Source: DATAAZ01 sp036259875
Lineage (GTDB): Bacteria; Actinomycetota; Thermoleophilia; Gaiellales; Gaiellaceae
Direction of reading: 5' to 3'
Length of the DNA: 9,980 bases
Assembly (NCBI GenBank): GCA_036259875.1
Contig: DATAAZ010000043.1
Span: 1-9,980, forward strand
Part shown: one piece after another, positions 1 to 5,269 of the stretch
How the letters are laid out: each line of letters opens with the position of its first letter
How positions within the stretch are numbered: position 1 is the stretch's first letter
Made by a program: the position numbers and the translations under genes
Notes under the pieces: model-generated
Told to the model about the DNA's origin: nothing
Databases searched by the model: none
What the model saw: only the letters and a program-made list of their open reading frames with translations

Positions 1-46
1 TACACCGTGCCTGAGACTGGTCTGCCCGAGACCCCGGAAGGAGCCC

Positions 47-508
47 GTGAGCGATCGAGATGACTTCGTCGCGTGGACGCAAACTCGGCTGAGGGATGCT
101 GAGATCGCTCTGCACAACGGCGACCCAGGTCCGCGGTTGGCCATCTGGTCCACGCAAGAGCCGGTGTCGGTACTCGGCGCTGCCCGTTCGGCAGTCGGTC
201 AAGAGGCGGTGCGCGACCTGTTCCACAGCCTCGGCGACACCTTCTCGAACTGCACCTCGCACGTGTACGAGCTCGTCGCTGCGGACGTGGTCGGTGACAT
301 GGCTTTCACGGCCGGGTACGAGCGGACGCAGGCATCGATCAACGGTGAGCCGCGGCGGTACGTTCTCCGTGCGACGCAGGTGTACCGGCGAGAGGACGGC
401 GACTGGAAGGTCGCCCATCGACACGCCGACACGGCTGAGGACTCGGAGGAAGCTCGTCGCCAGCTAGTCGCCGAGCTCGACCGGCTCGAGGCGAAGCCGC
501 TCGGCTAG
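47..508 (+). CDS. NTF2-like (SnoaL/DUF4440-type) protein
   Basis: A 153-aa cytosolic protein with the NTF2-like alpha+beta cone fold. The N-terminal helix (about residues 5-25) is followed by a 'WSTQEPVSVLGA' strand-turn (34-45), a 'GQEAVRDLFHSLGDTF' helix (51-66), and a C-terminal sheet with 'LRATQVYRREDGDWKVAHRHAD' spread over 107-128. That last part is the hallmark of DUF4440/SnoaL_3 proteins. The length is normal for a single-domain member. The GTG start is preceded by AAGGAG at 38-43 with a 3-nt spacer, which is short but the best site available. No transmembrane segment or signal peptide is visible. The family binds small hydrophobic ligands or acts as an isomerase/cyclase scaffold, so the substrate cannot be predicted. 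A frame open from the window edge overlaps its first 17 nt, so it may follow another gene. The family call is fairly secure and the function unknown. Confidence 0.85.
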   Translation: MSDRDDFVAWTQTRLRDAEIALHNGDPGPRLAIWSTQEPVSVLGAARSAVGQEAVRDLFHSLGDTFSNCTSHVYELVAADVVGDMAFTAGYERTQASINGEPRRYVLRATQVYRREDGDWKVAHRHADTAEDSEEARRQLVAELDRLEAKPLG

Positions 509-709
509 CTCAGCCGGAGCCAACGCGCACGTCTGCATCACACGCAAGCTCGTTGGCCGCAACCTCCCGATGAGCGGAGTAGCTCCCGACGGTCGCGCGG
601 ACTTCGAAAGGGCCTCCCTGTTCGCAGCCCGGTACGGCGTCGGGGATACGGAAGTGGGTTTCCTGGACGCCGCCCAGTGCGAGGACGCCCCCACGACGCG
701 GAACGCCGC
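509..709. other. no recognisable gene
   Basis: About 200 nt between the end of the NTF2-like gene and the stop codon of the convergent duplicated-domain gene. Open frames exist on both strands because of the high GC content, but none has a ribosome binding site or a recognisable protein pattern. A weak CGGCT/AGCCG inverted repeat lies near 505-519 without a T tract; I do not call it a terminator. Confidence 0.5.
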
Positions 710-1288
710 TTACAGCGGTGGCGCCCAGGCGTCTGTGACTTCGAGCTCTCCTCGAAGCCTTCTCGTCAGCTGGCGGTAAGCGCCTGCCTCGCCGACCGCG
801 ACCACCAGCGCCGCCTCGCCGCCCGGCCCGACCGCAGAGACGCCAAAGGTCTCGAGCTTCCGACCGGGCAGGCGATAGCGCTCGCGGTCAACCTCGTAGA
901 GCTGCCAGCCCTCCGGCAGCGCCCGGGTCAGCTCGTCAAGGGCCTCGATAACCTCGGGCTCTTCCTCGTACGGCCCGACGAAGCCGCTCTCCACCGACTC
1001 GGGCGGAAGCGGCGGAACCGGCGGCGCCCAGCCCTCCGCGATCTCGAGCTCGCCCTCGAGGCGGCGAACTAGTTCGCGATACGCGTCCGCCTTGCGGAGC
1101 GCGACAACGAGGGCCGCCTCCTCGTCAGGTCCGTGCGCCGCCGCGGCGTAGGTCTGGACGGAACCACCGGGCAAGCGGAAGCGCTCGCTTTCCAGCGGTT
1201 CGAGCTCCCAGCCCGCGGGGAGTGCCGCGGCGGCCTCCTGCTCGGCGACCTCGACCTCGTGCTCGTCTTCGCCGCTCGGATGAGTCAT
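710..1288 (-). CDS. 192-aa protein with two tandem copies of a small domain
   Basis: I do not recognise a named family. The protein consists of an acidic N-terminal tail (1-23), repeat 1 (about 24-90), an acidic proline-rich linker (91-123) and repeat 2 (about 125-191). Both repeats follow the same plan: 'LP.GW.L', then 'ER.RLPG', then 'GP..EAALVVA', then 'AYR.L.RRL.GELE', then 'WAPP'. A hand alignment gives about 38 identities in 68 positions, so this is an internal duplication. The order suggests strand-strand-strand-helix modules, soluble and cytosolic, with no membrane segment. The ATG at 1288 was chosen because the frame continues upstream without any protein-like pattern, and the repeat architecture starts just after it. 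A purine-rich stretch lies upstream but the Shine-Dalgarno match is weak. It converges on the preceding NTF2-like gene. The duplication and strong GC3 support real coding; the function is unknown. Confidence 0.7.
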   Translation of the reverse strand: MTHPSGEDEHEVEVAEQEAAAALPAGWELEPLESERFRLPGGSVQTYAAAAHGPDEEAALVVALRKADAYRELVRRLEGELEIAEGWAPPVPPLPPESVESGFVGPYEEEPEVIEALDELTRALPEGWQLYEVDRERYRLPGRKLETFGVSAVGPGGEAALVVAVGEAGAYRQLTRRLRGELEVTDAWAPPL

Positions 1289-1438
1289 GAGCCGCTCGTC
1301 GCCTCTGGCAAGGACCTCGGTTCCAGGCGTTTGCTTGGTTCTACCCTCGCACGCCGAGACACGCGGCGCTCGATCTAAGCGACCACCAGTACCAAGGTCC
1401 TGCTTCCAATCCTGACTCTTAGGCCCGAGGAGCGTGAT
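1289..1438. other. intergenic, slightly AT-richer than surroundings
   Basis: Divergent gap between the duplicated-domain gene (-) and the luciferase-like remnant (+). It contains less GC-rich stretches that could carry promoters for both sides, but I found no convincing -35/-10 pair with normal spacing on either strand. No gene-like open frame with a ribosome binding site was seen here. Confidence 0.4.
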
Positions 1439-1960
1439 ATGCCGCTGTCTGACAAAGCGACCGCGCTCTACGTCGATCGCTCCGCACCTAGCGTACGAGG
1501 CGTCAGAAGAGGCGAACGCGAGCGATCCGCGGTGACGGCCGTCCGCCGCGCACGACCGAGGCGGGCGAGGCGCTCGTTGGCGGACCTGTTCGGGTCGGCA
1601 AGCCGCGCGCTCGCGCTGACCGGTCGCCTCGCGGACGGCTGGGTCCCCTCGCTCTTCTGGGCGACGCCCGAGCTCGTCCCCGAGATGCAGCTGCGGATCG
1701 ACGCCGAAGCGGACGCGGCCGGCCGCGACCCCACGGAGATCCGCCGCGTCTACAACGTGGGCGGCATGATCGCGGACGGCACGGCTCACGACATGCTCAA
1801 GGGCCCGCCCGCCCACTGGATCGAGACGTTGACCGAGTTCGCGGGCGAGCTGGGCTTCCACCCGTTCATCTTCTGGCCCGACGAGGACCCACTCGGGCAG
1901 CTCGAGCGCTTCGCGACGGAGGTCGTCCCGGGGCTTCGCCCGAACGGCGAGCGCGTCTGA
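1439..1960 (+). pseudogene. 5'-truncated luciferase-like (LLM) F420-type oxidoreductase
   Basis: Only the C-terminal part of a luciferase-like monooxygenase (LLM class, the F420/FMN-dependent TIM barrel) is present. From about residue 51 the frame reads 'SRALALTGRLADGWVPSLF', then 'RIDAEADAAGRDPTEIRR', 'YNVGG', 'HWIETLTEFAGELGF' and 'QLERFATEVVPGLR', the usual last 120 or so residues of this family. A full member has about 300-340 residues, so the N-terminal two thirds of the barrel, with most of the cofactor site, is missing. The first 45 or so residues are Arg-rich and match nothing I know. The ATG at 1439 does have GAGGAG 6 nt upstream, so a 173-aa chimera could be translated. I call it a pseudogene because a partial TIM barrel should not fold into an active enzyme. 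It ends 23 nt before the universal stress gene. Confidence 0.75.
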
Positions 1961-1983
1961 ATCCCGTGTCCGCCGGGTAGCCG

Positions 1984-2409
1984 TTGGACGAGAAAGGCGT
2001 GGAAGCACCCCGCGTACTCGTCGCGTACGACGGCTCCGAGCCGGCCCGACGCGCCCTCGGCCGCGTCGCACGGTTCATGCCCGACGCGAGCATTGCGATC
2101 GTCTCGGTCGCAGAGCCGGTCTACCGCGATCCGCGCTACGCCGGCTTTGCCGACCCGAACGAGGAGAATCGGCACCGAGAGGCGCTCGAAGAGGCCCGAT
2201 CCATCCTCGCGGAGAGCGGGATCGAAGTAACGACAGCGGCCCCGGTCGGACAGGCGGCGGATGAGATCGTTCGGACAGCAAGCGAATCCGGCGCGGACCT
2301 CGTCGTGCTCGGCGCCCGCGGCCTGAATCCCGTCAAGCGTCTCCTCTTGGGGTCGGTGAGCACGAAAGTGCTTCACGAGGCGCCGTGTGACGTGCTCGTC
2401 GTCAAGTAA
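1984..2409 (+). CDS. universal stress protein, UspA family
   Basis: A complete single-domain UspA protein (141 aa, typical length). The first strand and turn read 'VLVAYDGSEPARRAL' (11-25), with the Asp16-Gly17 that contacts ATP. The C-terminal nucleotide loop is G110-x2-G113-x9-G123-S124, the exact pattern of the ATP-binding subclass. The last strand 'APCDVLVVK' forms the dimer edge. The protein is cytosolic, and the family acts as an ATP-sensing stress or dormancy modulator. The frame opens with TTG at 1984; an in-frame GTG at 1999 preceded by GGACGAG is an equally good start and would remove five residues. It follows the luciferase-like remnant by 23 nt and converges on the G6PD remnant, the two stop codons overlapping by 8 nt. 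No frame damage is seen. The family is certain; the exact start and role are not. Confidence 0.92.
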   Translation: MDEKGVEAPRVLVAYDGSEPARRALGRVARFMPDASIAIVSVAEPVYRDPRYAGFADPNEENRHREALEEARSILAESGIEVTTAAPVGQAADEIVRTASESGADLVVLGARGLNPVKRLLLGSVSTKVLHEAPCDVLVVK

Positions 2410-3077
2410 CCGGCTCAGGGCCGCGGGAGCCCGCGGGGTACTCGAGCAGTGCGACGAGGCCGTCGCCCCACGCCTGCAAGACGGGCGTGACGATCGCCAC
2501 GCCTCCTCTGCCTCGTCGCCGCCCACCGAGAGGCTGTTGCCCCCGCGGAGGAGGTCGAGCAGCACGTGGGCGTACGGCGAAAGCTCGGACGGCGGCGGCT
2601 CTCCGATCAGCTCGAGCCGGTGCGGTCGCGCCGGCGGACCGGCCGCCCTGCCCGTCAGAGAGAGAGCGATGTCGTCGGGGCCGTCAATCCCGATCCCCAG
2701 GATCCCGGCGGGCTCGAGCGTCTCGGCCGCCGGGCCCCGCCCGAGCGGAAGTGGACGACGATCCCCTTCCGCCGCCGGGCGAGCGCCTTGCCCGCGCGAA
2801 GCACGAAGCGAGTGCCGGTCCACCGCTCGCTCTCGACCTCGAGCTCGGCGAACGTCTCGGTGCCGCGAGCCGGGTCGACGCCGTCCTCGTCCGCGTACGC
2901 GGGAACGGTCCGTCCGCCGCCGTCCGGATCGCGGGCGAGCCGACCGGCCGTATAGCGCGCGCCACGCGTCGTCGATGCCGCGTCGGCGGGGCGGAGCTCG
3001 CGGACCGACCGGAGCGCCTCGAGCTTGCGATTCCGGAACTCGTCCTCGCCGAGCGCGCCCGGCGGCTCCATCGCCAC
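2402..3077 (-). pseudogene. zwf: glucose-6-phosphate dehydrogenase remnant
   Basis: The C-terminal part of glucose-6-phosphate dehydrogenase (oxidative pentose phosphate pathway, G6P to 6-phosphogluconolactone) is recognisable but spread over three frames. Frame one (3077 to about 2745) gives 'VAMEPPGALGEDEF', 'RYTAGR', 'VPAYADEDGV', 'TETFAELEVESERW', 'FVLRAGKALARR' and 'IVVHF'. Frame two (about 2735 to 2495) gives 'LGIGIDGPDDIALSL' and 'GGDEAEEAW'. Frame three (about 2495 to 2402) gives 'IVTPVLQAWGDGLVALLEYP' and ends in TGA. The order and content match residues from about 320 to the end of a normal enzyme of about 500 aa. The nucleotide-binding half and the catalytic His region are absent: nothing homologous is seen upstream of 3077. 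Two frameshifts plus truncation make it non-functional as read. The symbol denotes homology only. An assembly indel could explain the frameshifts but not the missing N-terminus. Confidence 0.8.
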
Positions 3078-3195
3078 TGCCGTCGGGCGTGGCCCGCACG
3101 CTCCGGGAGGCCGGGCGGTACGACGATGCGAGACGACGATGCGGAGGTGATCACGCGCGCGCGAGCGCCCGCGGGCCGCGCGCTGCCTCGGATTG

Positions 3196-3309
3196 TTAGC
3201 GGGCCCCGCCGACCCAGCCGCGATCCATCAACCGGCGCGAGTCGACGCCGAAGAAGTAAGAGAGCGGCCCGATCAGGACGATGAACGCCAGCATCAGAAC
3301 AGCACCCAT
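3196..3309 (-). CDS. 37-aa single-span membrane protein
   Basis: A very short gene. Translation gives 37 residues: 'MGAVLMLAFIVLIGPLSYFF' (1-20) forms one clear hydrophobic membrane segment, followed by 'GVDSRRLMDRGWVGGAR', a positively charged tail. The start is strongly supported by GGGAGGTGAG upstream (roughly 3315-3324) and the stop is TAA. The pattern of hydrophobic helix, 'G-V-D-S-R' and a terminal Arg/Trp-rich tail resembles tiny actinobacterial membrane proteins I have seen annotated only as hypothetical. The Arg-rich C-terminus should stay in the cytosol, with the N-terminus out. It lies 17 nt after the stop of the 41-aa ORF on the same strand, so the two are probably co-transcribed. 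It could be a structural or regulatory membrane peptide; no function is assignable. Confidence 0.7.
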   Translation of the reverse strand: MGAVLMLAFIVLIGPLSYFFGVDSRRLMDRGWVGGAR

Positions 3310-3326
3310 CTATCTCACCTCCCCCT

Positions 3327-3452
3327 CTACCTGTTACAACGAATCGATTCCGCTCGCGCTTCCAGGACTCGATCCCGCTCGCGCCCGGCCGTAGCCGGCG
3401 CGACAACGATGCGTCTTCGCTCTGGGCGGACCGCCTTCACTTCTCCCGTCAT
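3327..3452 (-). CDS. small basic protein, 41 aa, hypothetical
   Basis: I do not recognise this protein. It has 41 residues starting 'MTGEVKAVRPERRRIVVAPA' and ending in a mixed-charge helix with a single Cys near the C-terminus. There is no membrane segment. The main support is its start: GGGAGG with an 8-nt spacer to the ATG, one of the better ribosome binding sites in the window, and the 17-nt gap to the 37-aa membrane protein gene that follows. The frame is open well upstream of this ATG, but that part is Arg/Ser-rich in the manner of a shadow frame. An 18-bp inverted repeat overlaps the ribosome binding site (3462-3479). It could be a short leader peptide or a spurious frame; moderate to low confidence. 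Confidence 0.4.
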   Translation of the reverse strand: MTGEVKAVRPERRRIVVAPATAGRERDRVLEARAESIRCNR

Positions 3453-3593
3453 TGGTCTGCCTCCCGGGGTACTCCGGGATGCCCTGCGGGCCGATCGTCG
3501 TCGCGACGGCCCGTGACGCGCGCGTTCCCGCCCGAGCTGCATGCGCAGCCGGCGCGCACGGCTCGGTAACCGCGTTATCGTCGGCCCACGAGC
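3453..3593. other. divergent intergenic region
   Basis: Gap between the small-ORF pair (-) and the PAS gene (+). Apart from the inverted repeat next to the 41-aa ORF, I see no convincing promoter hexamers. Promoters for both sides are expected here from the gene layout only. Confidence 0.4.
3462..3479 (-). promoter_or_regulatory. inverted repeat overlapping the 41-aa ORF ribosome site
   Basis: Six-base arms TCCCGG and CCGGGA around a 6-nt centre (GGTACT on the plus strand). Read on the minus strand, the second arm runs straight into GGC, so it contains most of the GGGAGG ribosome binding site of the ORF starting at 3452. It could be an RNA hairpin that hides the ribosome site or an operator. 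Short GC-rich palindromes are common in such DNA, so confidence is low. Confidence 0.3.
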
Positions 3594-3998
3594 GTGCACG
3601 AGCGGCGGCAGAAGAATCTCGTCCTCATCGTCGCCCGCGAGTTCGCCTCGAGGCTCGCCACCGCGACCTTCATCGCCGACGCGGACGGGAACCTCGTCTT
3701 CTACAACGAGCCGGCCGAGGACCTCCTCGGGCGCACGTTCGCCGAAGCCGGCGAGATGTCCGCCGCCGAGTGGGCGGGAGTTTTCGCGGTCGAGGACCTG
3801 GACGGCTCGCCGTTGCCGCTCGAGCGGATACCGGCGGGCATAGCGTTACTCGAACGACGCCCGGTGCACCGTGACGTCCGGGTCACGGGCCTAGACGGCG
3901 TCAGGCGCAAGATCTCGGTGACCGCCTTCCCACTCCTAGCACGGGCGGACGAGCTCGTCGGCGTCGTCGCCATCTTCTGGGAAGCGCAGAGCGGGTAG
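3594..3998 (+). CDS. single PAS-domain sensor protein
   Basis: A 134-aa soluble protein that is essentially one PAS domain. A short amphipathic helix (about 5-20) leads into the core 'FIADADGNLVFYNEPAEDLLGR' (26-47, the typical 'D-x-x-G-x-I/L-x-x-x-N' turn and F-helix entry). Then come 'VHRDVRV' (91-97) and the closing strands 'GVRRKISVTAFPLL' (102-115) and 'GVVAIFWE' (123-130). No kinase, GGDEF, HTH or membrane part is attached, so it must work through a partner. The GTG start at 3594 lacks a clear Shine-Dalgarno sequence. The stop TAG is 5 nt before the GTG of the metallo-beta-lactamase-fold gene, so the two are probably translationally coupled, and the PAS protein may sense a ligand or redox state for that enzyme. 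No conserved heme or flavin residue can be named. The fold is confident; the ligand is unknown. Confidence 0.82.
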   Translation: MHERRQKNLVLIVAREFASRLATATFIADADGNLVFYNEPAEDLLGRTFAEAGEMSAAEWAGVFAVEDLDGSPLPLERIPAGIALLERRPVHRDVRVTGLDGVRRKISVTAFPLLARADELVGVVAIFWEAQSG

Positions 3999-4003
3999 AA
4001 GGC

Positions 4004-4864
4004 GTGCAGGCGACGGTCTGGGGATGCCGCGGGTCGCTTGCCACGCCGGGGCCGGGCACCGTCCGTTACGGCGGCAATACGTCATGCGTCGAGCTGCGGC
4101 TCGATGACGGCACCGTCTTGATCCTCGACGCCGGGACGGGCATTCGCCCGCTCGGGCTCGAGCTCCCGGAGGCGCCGGAACCGATCCATCTCCTGCTCAC
4201 CCACTTGCATCTCGACCACCTCGAGGGGCTCGGGTTCTTCCTGCCGGTCTGGAACGCGAACAACGAGGTGCACATCTGGGGACCTCCCTCCCCCGTGCGA
4301 AGCCTCGACCAGCGAATCGCGCGCTACCTCTCGCCGCCGCTCTTTCCGATTCGACTCGGGGACCTCCCGGCGCGGGTCGTTTTCCACGACGTGCCGCGCG
4401 AGCCCTGGAAGATCGGCGGTGCCCGCATCGAGGCAGCCCCCGTCGCCCATCGGGGACCGACGGTCGGCTACCGGATCGAGGGCGATGGCGCCGTCCTCGC
4501 GTACATCCCCGATCACGAGCCGGCGCTCGGTGCGGACCTCGCCGAGCTGAAACCCGACTGGATCTCCGGCATCGCCGTGGCGCAGGGTGCCAACCTCCTC
4601 TTCCACGACGCCCAGTACTCCGAGGACGAGTACGCAACCCGGATCGGCTGGGGTCACTCGAGCGTGGCCCACACGGTGACGTTCGCCCGCCGCGCCGACG
4701 TCGAACGACTCGCGCTCTTCCACCACGATCCGATGCACGCGGACGACGACCTCGAGGCGCTCGAAGCGCGCGCCCGGGATCTGTGGGGCGCGGCCGGCGA
4801 GCCGCCGACCCTCGCACGAGAAGGGACGACCGTCGCGGTCGCCACCGGCGTCACGACCGCCTGA
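4004..4864 (+). CDS. metallo-beta-lactamase-fold hydrolase (phosphodiesterase-like)
   Basis: A complete 286-aa MBL-fold hydrolase. The opening 'WGCRGSLATPGPGTVRYGGN' (6-25) and 'SCVEL' strand are typical of the cyclic-nucleotide phosphodiesterase/RNase Z-like branch. The metal motif is 'THLHLDH' with H67, H69, D71 and H72. Further ligands are likely H149 ('VAHRGPT'), D170/H171 ('IPDHE') and H240/H241 ('LFHHDP'). 'FHDAQYSEDEY' (200-210) and 'GWGHSS' (215-220) are further family landmarks. The protein is cytosolic, with no signal peptide or membrane segment. All ligands are present, so it should bind two metals and be active. The GTG start follows AGAAGG closely and lies 5 nt after the PAS gene, suggesting a shared mRNA and a PAS-controlled hydrolase. 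A cyclic nucleotide, cyclic phosphate or RNA substrate is possible; I cannot choose. Its 3' end abuts the decayed DUF2231 gene on the other strand. Confidence 0.92.
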   Translation: MQATVWGCRGSLATPGPGTVRYGGNTSCVELRLDDGTVLILDAGTGIRPLGLELPEAPEPIHLLLTHLHLDHLEGLGFFLPVWNANNEVHIWGPPSPVRSLDQRIARYLSPPLFPIRLGDLPARVVFHDVPREPWKIGGARIEAAPVAHRGPTVGYRIEGDGAVLAYIPDHEPALGADLAELKPDWISGIAVAQGANLLFHDAQYSEDEYATRIGWGHSSVAHTVTFARRADVERLALFHHDPMHADDDLEALEARARDLWGAAGEPPTLAREGTTVAVATGVTTA

Positions 4865-5269
4865 AGCACGCAGCCCCGCACTCCAACGACGGAGAACGCA
4901 GCTCGCCCCATGACGCGGCCGCTCGTAACCTCGGCATCGACATCCGCCGACGTGGCTGAAGATCGAGGCGAGGAGAAGAAGACAGTTGCGGTCCCCATCG
5001 AGACCAGGTGCAACGTCGCCGACCGCCACAGCGGCGTCCCCAGGTGATGCCGAGCCAATCGGCGAGTCCGGTCAGCGCGGTCAGCCCGGTGACGACGGAG
5101 GCCCGTCACGAGCCCAAGCCACCATGCGGTCGCCATGGTGCTCTCGGGCACGCCGAGCGCGAGAGCACGCCGAACGCGGTCGTAGCCGTGTAGATCCCGA
5201 TGGCCGCGTCGGTCAGCGGCGGGTGGAGAGGATGACCTGCAAGCCCTTGGCGAGATAGCCGAGCTTCAT
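4865..5269 (-). pseudogene. DUF2231-type membrane protein, multiply frameshifted
   Basis: A small polytopic membrane protein of the DUF2231 type, readable only by switching frames. From the ATG at 5269 it reads 'MKLGYLAKGLQ' (to about 5235), then in a second frame 'HPLHPPLTDAAIGIYTATTA' and 'FGVLS' (to about 5166). A third frame gives 'LGVPESTMATAWWLGLVTGL' (to about 5090), the second frame again 'VVTGLTALTGLADWLGITWG' (to about 5030), and the third again 'TPLWRSATLHLVSMGTATVF'. After that the likeness fades. At least four one-base shifts are needed in about 300 nt. The 'HPLHP..TD' start and the 'D-W-L' and 'H-L' helices are family features. The start overlaps the stop of the upstream 539-aa gene in ATGA, so it was originally translated with it. 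The C-terminal end is poorly defined; 4865 is where the opposing gene stops. Either a decayed gene or clustered sequencing indels. Confidence 0.7.

Noticed and set aside
1..63. Frame open from the window edge to TGA at 61-63, possibly the end of an upstream gene
   Set aside because: Only 20 codons, no recognisable sequence, and overlap with a well-supported gene; could be chance.
505..519. CGGCT/AGCCG hairpin after the first gene
   Set aside because: Five-base stem without a T tract; expected by chance at this GC content.
570..779. 69-aa plus-strand frame
   Set aside because: No ribosome site, no recognisable pattern, and its end overlaps the repeat protein.
1289..2071. Upstream extension of the 192-aa minus-strand frame to 453 aa
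   Set aside because: The extra part is antisense to the luciferase-like remnant and Arg-rich; the repeat protein starts at 1288.
1786..3099. 437-aa minus-strand frame
   Set aside because: Only its middle part (about 2495-2735) shows G6PD likeness; the rest is antisense to the stress protein and luciferase remnant.
4082..5029. 315-aa minus-strand frame antisense to the MBL gene
   Set aside because: Mirror of a GC-rich gene; the opposite strand has all MBL motifs.
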